Below, in pieces: positions 34,430 to 44,049 of a DNA stretch of 64,000 bases (positions are counted from its first letter, which is position 1; each line of letters begins with the position of its first letter). The notes beneath the pieces are model-generated. The model saw only the letters and a list, made by a program, of their open reading frames with translations. It had not been told where the DNA came from and did no database searches. This DNA comes from Linanthus parryae (Eukaryota > Streptophyta > Magnoliopsida > Ericales > Polemoniaceae). Location of the stretch: the NCBI GenBank assembly GCA_023055425.1, contig JALGPY010000006.1, positions 89,005,935-89,069,934 on the forward strand. The letters are read 5' to 3'. A program made the position numbers and the translations under genes.

Positions 34430-34840
34430 GGCAGCCCGGGTCGACCCGCGTGACAAAATGGCCCCGCCCACGCCCAACATGAGTAAACACCGTGCGCACA
34501 CGGCCCCTCCACCCTCAGCCTGCTCAACATGATACCCAGCTCGTGGCACGCACGGGTCTAGTTTCTCCACGAGTGAGCCCGGCTCTGCCACCCGGCTGGT
34601 TCGCCCAGCACAAAAATAGCCCCCTCTGCCCTCAACCCGTGCACGGCCCGCCTAACTCACACCCAGCCCATTGCACGCACGTGTTCGTTTCTCCAACCTC
34701 CGACAGGGCCCGTACCCTGCCTGCTCCACACGGGTGCACAGCCCGCCCCCGCCCCGCTCTCCTTCAGCCCACCCTTAACCCGGCACGGCACGGCACGGCC
34801 GGCTCTCACCTTGATCTATCATCTACACAGCCACAACTGC
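34430..34840. repeat. C-rich segment with imperfect repeats
   Basis: This is markedly C-rich against AT-rich surroundings on both sides. A roughly 50-bp motif recurs: about 34516-34570 and 34648-34695 share CACGCACG and GTTTCTCCA-type phrases, and there is a short GGCAC run near 34780-34800. An open frame here is a by-product of composition. The element type is not recognised. Bases 34841-35430 hold no gene other than a possible 3' end of the ARF transcript. Confidence 0.6.
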
Positions 34841-35061
34841 ATCGTCATATAACTAAGAACGCACCTCCACTGCCACCATAACAATACCAGTGTCACCACC
34901 ACCACTACTACTGCCATATCTTACACTATATAGAGAAACTTTTAAGAATACCACGTAAGCATGACACTTGATATTCCACACTATTGATTAACTGACACAT
35001 GTCACTGTGGTTAATACGATCCCTATAGATTATTAAAAAAACACAAATTTCTACTTGCTAC

Positions 35062-35067
35062 TTTATT
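35062..35067 (-). terminator. Possible polyadenylation signal of the ARF gene
   Basis: AATAAA on the minus strand, about 365 bases past the stop codon. It is the first canonical hexamer I noticed downstream. Plant signals are loose, so this is only a candidate. Confidence 0.3.
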
Positions 35068-35430
35068 TCTCCCGCTCACCCCACTTCTATTTTATGTCAA
35101 AATATGGGTGAAATAGAGCACCACGTGTGTGATTTGCCCTTTGAGCACCTAAGAATTGCTCGAGTAGAGACCTGGAAGTTGAGTGATCTTGAATCTGGGA
35201 AGTTAATGGAACTGGCCGACTTCGGTTGAAACGGTTTTAGCTTAGTGAAAGAATGCGATCTGAGGTTGCTACAATACACTGGCTCTCATTTACTAAATAC
35301 TTGAAGAAATCCTTCAATTAATGTTCATACATGATTCGCAAATCTACAAGCCAAATTAATCTAAAGCAAGTTCTAACCTTCCCTACTTCGGTCAGCCATC
35401 CATCCTCGACTTCTTTCAAAACCAAGTGAA

Positions 35431-35621
35431 TCAGTTTGGGGCATCCCATGCACAGACGCTTTCTGATATGGGTTCATTGGGACCTGCTGACAGATTAGTG
35501 TTGTTAACTAGAAGCTGCATTCCTTCTTCGCTCATTTTCTGAACTTCAGATGGTGATAGTATTCTGATGCAACGGACACAACTCACGAATTCCCTGCAAC
35601 GAAACGTACCAGTGTCAGTCT

Positions 35622-35701
<80 letters not shown>

Positions 35702-38700
35702 AGAGAGAGAGGGAGGGAGGGAGAGAGAGAGAGCTTACTCCCAGGGATCATCTCCGACGAGTAGAACATCACTTTCGAAATCAACGTATACTAGTTTCCA
35801 ACCAGAGGCTCGGTCGTTAAGCAGCCCCTCAAGTCCAAACATGCGCTCAATGGCAGTTAGTAGTTCATCATATGTCTTGAAACCGGACACATCAATTGAC
35901 CTTCCAACAGAACCAGCCTTTTGAATCTGGCAAAAACCAACCAACTAATATAATTAGTATATGAAAGGTTTGACTCTACCAAAAACAAGGCTCTAAATCA
36001 AACACTAGCAAGCAAACTTTCAACATCGACGGAAAATTGAAAGACGCCTTGAAACTGAGGCAAGCAGTGACCATGCATAATCATAAGAATGTATACAAGT
36101 TAAATACTTGACATGCATTTTCCCAACTTTTTAAAATAAATTTATGGGTTCAAAATACAAGCATAGAATATATTATATACTGGTGGCCAGACAGGTTTTG
36201 GTGTTTTTCTAAGTAATCGAGGAATACTACAACGAAACTGGATCAAGCAACACCACAAGTAATCTGTTAAATGTGGAAATGCTTTGAAAGCCTTGCTTAC
36301 CTTGGTATAGGTTCGAACAGGAGGTGGAGGAGCTTGTTGCCATGAGCTATTCGGCAAAAGATTACTTTCATCAAGGTCGGCATTGCTTGAAGACGCACCT
36401 CCAGAGCTATCTGGGAAATCCTGCAAAGAGAAAGCTCGAGAATCTGCCAGGCTGGCAGATGTGATCTGGGACTGAACATCGCTCACACTCAAGTTGCCCA
36501 CCAAATAATCAGATGGGTTCTGGAAACCACCTTCCTTGGAGCTGCAAAAGTCATCCAAGATGGTTGTGCTACAAACAGAAGGATCCACCATCGTGCTTCC
36601 GCCACAATTGCTACTGTCGAAGTTAACACACTCAACATCCGACAAATAGTTCGAGTTCGATTTATTTTGAAGACCATAGAGATCTTGATGAGGCAATGGA
36701 GAGAGTTGGGTGGTGGTTTGGGACAAAGGCTTGGAACAACTATTATTCAGCTGGTTATCCCACACCTGGTTGAAGTTCCAATCATTGGTGGAGGAGCAGA
36801 AAGGAAGTAAGCCATTGAAGTTGGCACAATCGAATTGGTTAGCGTCTAGTTGCTGAGGATACAGGCCTAATGACTCTACTGGACTAGCCTGGATCTCTGG
36901 AAAACTATTGTTCTGGTGGTTGAGGAATGTCTTTGCCGGCAATTTGTCGCCATTGCACTGCCCTATTGAACTTAACTGGCTCAACTGATCTACTTCCACT
37001 ACAGGTTCTGCTTCAGGTACTTCTATGTTTGCCGTGTACGGCAATTGGTTTCTGATGTCAGGAGCCACTAGCTGTTGCGAAATGTTTTGGTTTACAGAAT
37101 TGGATTGTTCTGGTCTTTTAGGATCATCTTTGGTTTTGGATGAAGCGTTAGTGGATGGAATAACAATAACCTCAGATTTCTGTTTGACAATTGTCTCTGG
37201 CACTGGTCTAGCCTCTTGCAATGGAACTCCCTTGGCGGTAGCATCTTGGATGGCATTTTCAACACCCTGAGGCTTCATTAACATCTTGACCAATTGTTCC
37301 GACCATAGGCTCGAGATGGACGGGTACGGAATACTTCCACTGATGGTCTCCGGGACATGGATGTACGGCCTCTTCACCATATTATCCCATTCACTGTGCT
37401 CTCCTGATATTAGAGATAGTTAGAACCGAATGAGTAACTATAATATGCTACTCAGTAATTGGCAGGTTTGGTTTTCTGGACTAGCTGGATTGGACTGGAC
37501 TGAATTCAATTTTTCGGGCTGGATTAGCTGAACTATAATTAATAATGTGTTTGGTTTCGTGCAGTATTAATAATGTCTTTTCATATTTCCTTCTCTGAAG
37601 ATGGCATAGCTGATTGTTGACGGTTTGCACGCCTCACACCATCTTTTCACTATTTAATACTGGTATTAAAATTTGTCCAGAACAACCAAATATTAACACT
37701 ATTGCATGGTCTATATTTAGTCCAATCGCAGCTAATACTGCTAATCCTAAAAACCAAACGTACCCTAAAGAAATGAAATAAATCTGCTTACCATAATAAC
37801 CGGTCTGGAAAGGTCGTTTGAAACCTGAAGTCAGAGAAGGAAATATGAAAAGACTTTCCGGAGTCTCGATTTCCCATGGATTAACTCTATTCTGCTTCTC
37901 GGTACACCCAGACTCATCCCACTCTACTTGAACATTCCGCCATTTCGAACCAGGCCACCTCACAGGATCTAATTCGCTGATTCCAATAATAGTACCCATG
38001 TGTCTGCAAAAAAAGGATGATCTCGTGTCTCATTTTTTTTCCTGTTTCTTACATTTGCTCAAGAGGGTGCTTACTGTTAAAGAGGTTACCTGCGTTTGCT
38101 CGACTCTTCTGTTTCAAACATCATGCCAAACCTCATTCCAACCGAGAGTTGGGTTCCATATACGGCTTTTCGGTATTTGGCCAAAGGAACAACGAATTCT
38201 GAAGGGCATGCCCTACAAAGTAGAGACGACCAAACCGATCAAGACATTTATTTCTAAGGTGCTGATTACTATAAGAATACGAGAAAGCAAAACATCAAGA
38301 ATAATACCTCGGATTGTAGAAAATGGTGAACAAGCTTCTATTACCAGCAGCGTGGGCTGCAGCAGCAAGGACTCCTATATGCATGCTATCGGCAGAAAGG
38401 ACTGAAGATGGCATAGCTGATTGTTGACGGTTTGCACGCCTCACACCCAACAATAAGTGCGACTTCTCATCCCTGCTTGAACAACAAACACTTTTTCATT
38501 TCTTTACTGTACATTTATATAAACATATGCATAAATCAGAGAAGAAGAAAATGGTTGCACATAGGCCAAAGTCACAACTATTACCTTATGAACAGAACCG
38601 AGTCGCCAGCTCTAAGCCTCTTCGCACCCACAAACATGCTCCAACCTGTTGTGAGGAGGTGCCGTTTTGGTTGCCCTACATAAACAGGCAAACAAACTGA

Positions 38701-41395
38701 ATTAGAGATACACACGATTGCCATTTAATGATTTGCTTCTTAATCTAGGTCCAATTAATTTGACCTTCAAACAAAAATACAACTGAGAAAAATAACTCTA
38801 TACTAGTGAAAGGAGAATTAGTATATGCATTCTCACCCCGATAGATATGACGAAATGTCCAGGTATTTTCATGCAAGTCGCGAACCACAAGCTCCTGGGT
38901 TGGTGGTTGCATGGAGAAATCCTGAACAAACAAATGTCAGAGATATCATACTCTAAGTGTAGGAGCAGGGCTGTCTTAAGACTTTGAGAGGCTTTAGGAA
39001 AAAATTCAAAATGAGGCCTTTATCTTTTTCAACACAAGTAACTTTTTATTTATAATAAAAGAGATAGGCTCATATTTAGAGAAAACTTAGTTTTTTAATT
39101 CTTCAATATCATAAACTATAGCTCCCCTCCAAATATCAAGCAATATCGACAGAAAGGACGGAGAAAATATGACTTGGGTCAAAATCTGACTTGCGTCTTG
39201 AATTTGAAATCCAACTCTTCTGCAAAGAGAAGATTTGCATGTAATACTTTTTTTCGTCTAAAATCTACATGTAATACGTATGGTGTAAATTAATGTTGGG
39301 AATATGAATAGCACAGGAAAAGGGACTCAGAAAATTAACATGATTATTTTCTAGAAGAGTTAATCCTGAGTTCATTACGCTACTTTACTCATTAATATGT
39401 CCATATTCCAATTCCTAATTATCTCATTTACTATCTTTCTCCAACTTATCCTCACAATTTTCCTCACTCTTTTTCCAATAGTATCCATTTCCATCTCCTA
39501 ATTATTTCTCTCAAACTTAATTTCCCAATTTACCTCATTATATTGTCAATCATGTTCATTTCCTAACTAACGCCTTAATTATCTCTCTCCAAATTGTTCT
39601 CCTCATTTTTCACTTACTCTACTAGTCTACTCTCAATCGTGTGTCTTCATATACTTAATTCTCTCTCACCAATTATATTGACAAATTCCCTAAATTTGGC
39701 CTTCCTATATCAGAGGCCTTAGGCGGCTGACTAAGTAGCCTTATGGGAAGGCCGGCCCTGTGTAGGAGTCCCTGGAGATGAAAGGCTCACCAAGGGCGGG
39801 AAAAGCTTTTCTGCTGCTCTCCGAGGCACTGAGAAGCCACCATGTGTACTCGTATCACTTGCAGTCAGTGTTTTACAGAAGAACTCGGCTGGATGTTTAC
39901 TGGGCTTAAATCCAAAGTCTGGTACTGGGAATACATCCTTTTCCTGAAGTAAATGATGCAAAAGAATGTCAATTTGTCTTACATTTCCGACTTGAAGACT
40001 TAATCAAGACTAAGTATTTTGTTCCGAAGTATATCCGAAGGCTTACGGAGCTGACGGGTTGAAGGCTCATTTGGGCATAGATCTCATCTGTGTCTTTGTC
40101 AGCCTAGAAAACAGACACAGAAGGGTTAGAAAAGAAACAAGAATTGGAATTTGGATAAAAATGTACTGTTAATTCTTTGGTTTAGCACCATACGTGGAGA
40201 GTTATGTTGTGAACTTGGCACAACAGCTGAGACGGAAGATTCGGATAGTTAGGGATCTGTGAGGTTGCACTTCTATTAGTTGAAACTGCCACCTAGTAAA
40301 ACAAAGGTAAAGAGCACATCAGCTGGAAAGTCAAGCATATGTGAGAAAATTCATAATTAGCTGAAAAATGGAGAATAAATTGAACACTTTCCCATGCACA
40401 ATTGCGAAAATTACTCGAAGCTATTTGGAAAAATCGGAGAACCATCAGATACGAACTGAAACTCCGGCTAAGAACCCTAACAGCTTTCTTTGTGTCCTTA
40501 ATTTTCCAGTTTCCACCAACATTATAAGAGACTTTTAAAATAAATCGTGTCTTGAATCTTGAGGCCTAAAATAGCTTACTTTCATCAATAGTTATGACTT
40601 GTAAGTTACAAAACCAGCAAAAAACCACCTGAAATCATCACGAACTCGAGTTTTCCAATCGAAGACGAGAATGATGACCGTTAAGCAAACAATCCGTTCG
40701 ATACATGAGGAAACATAGCTTTATGATTTTCACTTAACCTTTGCCAAAAGCTACAAATAGAGGAAACATAGTGCATTCTTCATGTAAACCCTCAAACTGC
40801 ACATACGCAAACGCCTTTCCTAGGATATGCAAGAAATAGACCGTTCAACAAGGAAGTGTGATCGAAATCATGTGCTAGACTTTGATTAACGACACGTTTA
40901 TACTAAAAACAACCCGGAAGGTCCCAAATTCTCATAAGATCTCCACCTACTAACCTCACTCTCCTTTTCTCACTAACATTCCTTCCTTAATGAGATCAAT
41001 TTTAGGCCATATTTACAGTTCATAAATCCATGTAATTGTCACAATTAGACCATTGCAATTTGCAAATGCAGCTATAAGACTAAAAACCCCAAAATTAAAG
41101 AAATGGACAAACCTGTTCACTGTGTCCTTGTGGAAAGTAATACACTAGGCTTCCAACTGGAGGCAAATTCACCAATGGACCAGCACATGCATGCCATAGC
41201 TCCGAATTTATCGGCTTCCTCATCCCTGAAAACAAGCCTCCCCATGACCAAACTGAAAATAGAGAGAGAGAGAGAGGGCAAAAAGGACTAACCAGAATGA
41301 TCCTGCATTTCCTTCAACAATTGCATCTCCTCAAAGAGAGATTGTGCCCCACTAACCAATCCTCTCGATTTAGCCTTCTCTTCAACAGAACCCAT
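35431..41395 (-). CDS. ARF5: Auxin response factor, ARF5/MONOPTEROS type, 13 exons
   Basis: This is a nuclear transcription factor that binds auxin-response elements and, in the ARF5 clade, activates genes for embryo, vascular and flower patterning. Exons on the minus strand: 41395-41293, 41225-41113, 40292-40194, 40103-40047, 39943-39791, 38921-38837, 38675-38585, 38472-38308, 38212-38090, 38003-37792, 37403-36301, 35926-35739, 35593-35431. All junctions are GT/AG, and phases join to 885 codons including TGA; Arabidopsis ARF5 is about 900 residues. Motifs include [10 protein letters not shown] (dimerisation region), the B3 domain at about residues 145-247 ([33 protein letters not shown]), and the ARF domain at about 275-355 ([24 protein letters not shown]). 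A Ser/Gln/Asn-rich middle (about 400-768) fits an activator. The PB1 domain (about 769-850) has the acidic DDPWEEF. I judged ARF5 from [19 protein letters not shown] and [14 protein letters not shown]; orthology would need a tree. No breaks were seen. Confidence 0.95.
35632..35733. repeat. (GA)n microsatellite in ARF intron 12
   Basis: About 100 bases of almost pure GA, with a few GGGA interruptions near 35690-35722, start six bases inside intron 12. On the transcribed strand this is a long CU tract directly after the exon 12 donor. Confidence 0.95.
37462..37768. mobile_element. MITE-like insertion in ARF intron 10, with an exon copy
   Basis: Left GGTTTGGTTTTCTGGACTAG and right (inverted) CGTTTGGTTTTTAGGATTAG form matching ends, followed on both sides by related GGATT/AGCTG-rich sequence. 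The left end looks eroded, and no clear target duplication was seen. Inside, 37595-37640 is an exact copy of 46 bp of ARF exon 8. Confidence 0.6.
37595..37640. repeat. 46-bp perfect copy of ARF exon 8 sequence
   Basis: It is identical to 38402-38447 in exon 8, in the same orientation, 807 bp away. It lies inside the intron 10 MITE-like sequence and breaks off at non-splice positions. Confidence 0.93.
38966..39760. mobile_element. hAT non-autonomous element in ARF intron 5
   Basis: A perfect 8-bp target duplication, TGTAGGAG, lies at 38958-38965 and 39761-39768. The ends are CAGGGCTGTC and, inverted, CAGGGCCGGCC, fitting hAT termini. The interior (795 bp) is AT-rich with many TCTC/ATTT runs and has no transposase. 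It accounts for most of the long intron between exons 5 and 6. Confidence 0.88.
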
Positions 41396-41407
41396 GTGGA
41401 GGTTTTT

Positions 41408-41446
41408 TCACTTCTCTTCAACAAACCCCCAATTGAAGGAACCCAT
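41408..41446 (-). promoter_or_regulatory. Upstream reading frame 2, 12 codons, just before the ARF start
   Basis: An ATG at 41444-41446 and TGA at 41408-41410 leave 12 bases to the ARF ATG. It begins ATGGGTTC like the main frame and contains GTTGAAGAGAAG, also found at main-frame codons 4-7. It therefore looks like a partial local duplication of the ARF start region. Confidence 0.5.
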
Positions 41447-41502
41447 TGAGAGTTGTGACCCAACAAAAACTACACCAAACCCACTTCAATCAAAGACCTC
41501 CC

Positions 41503-41646
41503 CTACATGGAAATCAACCCACCGGCTTCAATTAAACCATAAATGAGCCCCAATCGGAGGAAATAGAAAAAGGGGTTTTCAGAGGTGAGAAACTGAAGAT
41601 TCGGCGAGAAAAGAACAAGGCGAATTAGGACAGAGAGAGAGGGCAT
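41503..41646 (-). promoter_or_regulatory. Upstream reading frame 1 in the presumed ARF leader
   Basis: An ATG at 41644-41646 opens 47 codons ending at TAG (41503-41505), 108 bases upstream of the ARF start. The codon before the stop is itself an ATG (41506-41508), so the end reads ATG-TAG. A two-codon frame, ATG-GTT-TAA (41532-41540), lies within it in another frame. Arabidopsis MP and ETTIN transcripts are known to carry upstream frames that lower translation. The transcript start is not visible here, so inclusion in the mRNA is inferred. Confidence 0.5.
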
Positions 41647-42422
41647 GCCCCAATAATCCAAAACCAAGGAACAAAAACTGCAAAAAGGGAAAAATCTTTG
41701 AGGTGGGGACTCTCAATCAAGACTCCGATCAGAGAGAGAAAAAGAGAAGCACGCGGACCGAAGCATGGCTTTAGTTACCCCCCTGGTCGGACTATCGAGT
41801 GTGCTCTCTCTCTCTTTTTATCTGATAGTGCTCGACGGAGTGACAAAAGATACCGACCTTTCGATGAAAGTGGTCATCATATTCATACGGCTTGTTTGAT
41901 TTTCTCTCTCTATCTCTCTCTGGAAACAGAGCTAGTACTACTGTTTGCTACTGCTGGGTCTTCTTGGTCTTAGAGGGTGCATGCTGTTAACCTGCGCCCA
42001 CACTTTCTGAATTTAGTGATTCCGTTGCAGCTTTAAACTCTGAGATGAATTTAGAGTTCATAAAGATTTTCTTATTTTTTGGTTTATTAAAAAGAGAGAA
42101 AGCAGAGAGATAGGGGAAAGACTATGCGAACACGAAAACGTACACTCCCCCAAAAAGTTCAGAGAAAAAGAGAGAGAAAGAAGCAGAATAGGAGAGAGAA
42201 AAGGGAGAGTCAGAATTTTCTTTATTTAAAAAAATTGGAGAGTGAGAAGAGGAAGAAGAAAGAAACGCCATGGCGTTGCGTCTGCGTATGTAGTACTGGT
42301 CCTACCTTTTTTCCTAGTCTCTGTATTATTTTATTCATAAAGTACTAGAAATGAGGGAATCAGGGACTCTATTAGCTGTTCTGGTGGCACCACTAAATGG
42401 ATGAGCTATGATGCGTACTAGG

Positions 42423-43402
42423 CATAGTTGTGAATATTCGTTCAGGTCTCCGTTTCATTTTGCTCTTCGGATGGAACGATCCCGATTACGGAAGGAACGA
42501 CGATCTGTTCCGAAATTACTACACTTTTTCACTATAACTATTATCACTTAACAAATGTGTAAGATATACCCTCTTGAACACATTAAATTCGTATAATTAC
42601 TGAATATGTAACTGAATAAAAGTATCTAGATGATAGATTCAGAAAATACAGAAGATAAATTAAAATGGGTACTAGAATGTGAACACTTGTCTTATGACTT
42701 AACTTTTTAAGGCCTAACTAAAACCTCCTCAATTTTTGGTTATTACAAATAGACCCAAAGTCAACTACTCTATCACCCCTCTCACTGGGTATCAACGCTA
42801 ATCACATCACCGACACAAAGCCAACTATCTCCGACAGCCCAAACGCGGCCATCGCCTCTGAAATCTCATTGTTGCCTCCAACCTCGACAACCCATCCATA
42901 GTAAGGCAGCCTAAATCTCACCGTCTTTGCTTCACAACGACAACAATTTCAAGCCACATAACTTAGGCCCCAACCTCGATCCCTTCACATAGATTTGTTG
43001 AACGACCTTCAGTCACTCTCGCTCCACTCTCAGAGACGGAAGCCTGCGAAATCACCTAAATCAAGCGACGAACCCTGCGAAATCGGTTAAATGACATTTT
43101 GGGTATGATTCAGACCCCTTTCGCAGAGACGGAAGGGGCGACTAAGGTGTGCGGCTACAGTTTTGGCTTAGTGTTAGGCAAGAAGACTCGTTTTTGAATT
43201 GGGGGAGAACTTTAAGAAATTACGCTTGCCCCGGAACGAAACAGTCAAAATTTCGCCGGATTTGGGCGAAATGGGCCGGAACACCCGCAACGACTCGGAT
43301 CGACCCGGGTTTCTACCTAGTGCGAATCAGAGCATTTATGTTTCTGTGTTAGCTTCAAACAGGACCGTTTTGGACCGGAACGGCCCGATATTCACAACTG
43401 TG
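42423..43402. mobile_element. hAT-like non-autonomous element upstream of the ARF gene
   Basis: A perfect 8-bp target duplication, GTACTAGG, lies at 42415-42422 and 43403-43410. The ends are CATAGTTGTGAATATTCG and, inverted, CACAGTTGTGAATATCG. The 980-bp interior has no transposase, and short open frames lack motifs. Bases 43411-44040 are non-coding, with repeated CGGACCGGTTT-like words, and are not assigned. Confidence 0.85.
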
Positions 43403-44049
43403 GTACTAGGCAGAGCACGGACTGGGTTGGGCGGATAAGGGGTGTGTTTCCTACCCAACCCAATGATGGCAGGTTGGTCATATCGATACCCAAACCCAAT
43501 CAACTGGTCGACAAACCCAAACCCAAGCTTGCCTTTCGACTCGAACCGGTTCGGCTGGATTTAGACAGGTTCAAAATGTTTCAAGTCGTTTGAAAACTTA
43601 AGTCTATATACGTGACATATTCAGCGCTTCGGGTAAACACGGACCGGTTTGGCCGGGTTTCGCCGAAATTTTTTCCACAGCCGGATAGGTAAGTGTTGTA
43701 GAAAGTTCAACCCAAACTCACCATGTTCTTTTTTATACTCAAACCAAACCTAACTTATTAAACTTGATTTGTGGACGGTGTATCTAACTAAAATATGTAT
43801 TTCTTTCACGTCAAATTTAAATCGGACCGGACCAGTTTTAAACGGTTTTACCAACTCCGTAATCATGATCAGTCAAAGTTACTTAGGATTTTAATTCTAT
43901 AATCGTAACCAATCAAGTAGAATGAATGGGTGATAAATTCGGACCGGTTTGGGGTGGATCGGTTTGGGGCGGCCGATGTGGGAGAATTTTGCTCACCCTT
44001 ACTGCGTACAATTTATTTTTCTAGGAGGGGATACTTTTTGTATGAAATA

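Larger units (their letters stand above)
41396..42422 (-). promoter_or_regulatory. ARF upstream region (leader and promoter)
   Basis: Purine- and pyrimidine-rich tracts (AGAGAG, CTCTCT) dominate 41640-41720, 41800-41820, 41900-41925 and 42090-42240, as is common in plant core promoters and leaders. I could not fix a TATA box or transcription start. A hAT element begins at 42423, about 1 kb upstream of the start codon. Confidence 0.45.

Noticed and set aside
34492..34881. 129-codon His/Pro/Arg-rich frame
   Set aside because: It is explained by the C-rich island composition; no recognisable domain.
35567..35764. 65-codon frame with a long Arg-Glu run
   Set aside because: It is the GA microsatellite in ARF intron 12 read as protein.
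36142..36300. Extension of the ARF middle exon beyond 36301
   Set aside because: The frame stays open by chance past a good GT donor. Joining 36301 to 35926 gives the conserved PB1 domain in phase.
42124..42348. Arg/Lys-rich 74-codon frame upstream of the ARF gene
   Set aside because: It arises from an AGAGAA-rich tract; no domain and on the opposite strand to the gene.
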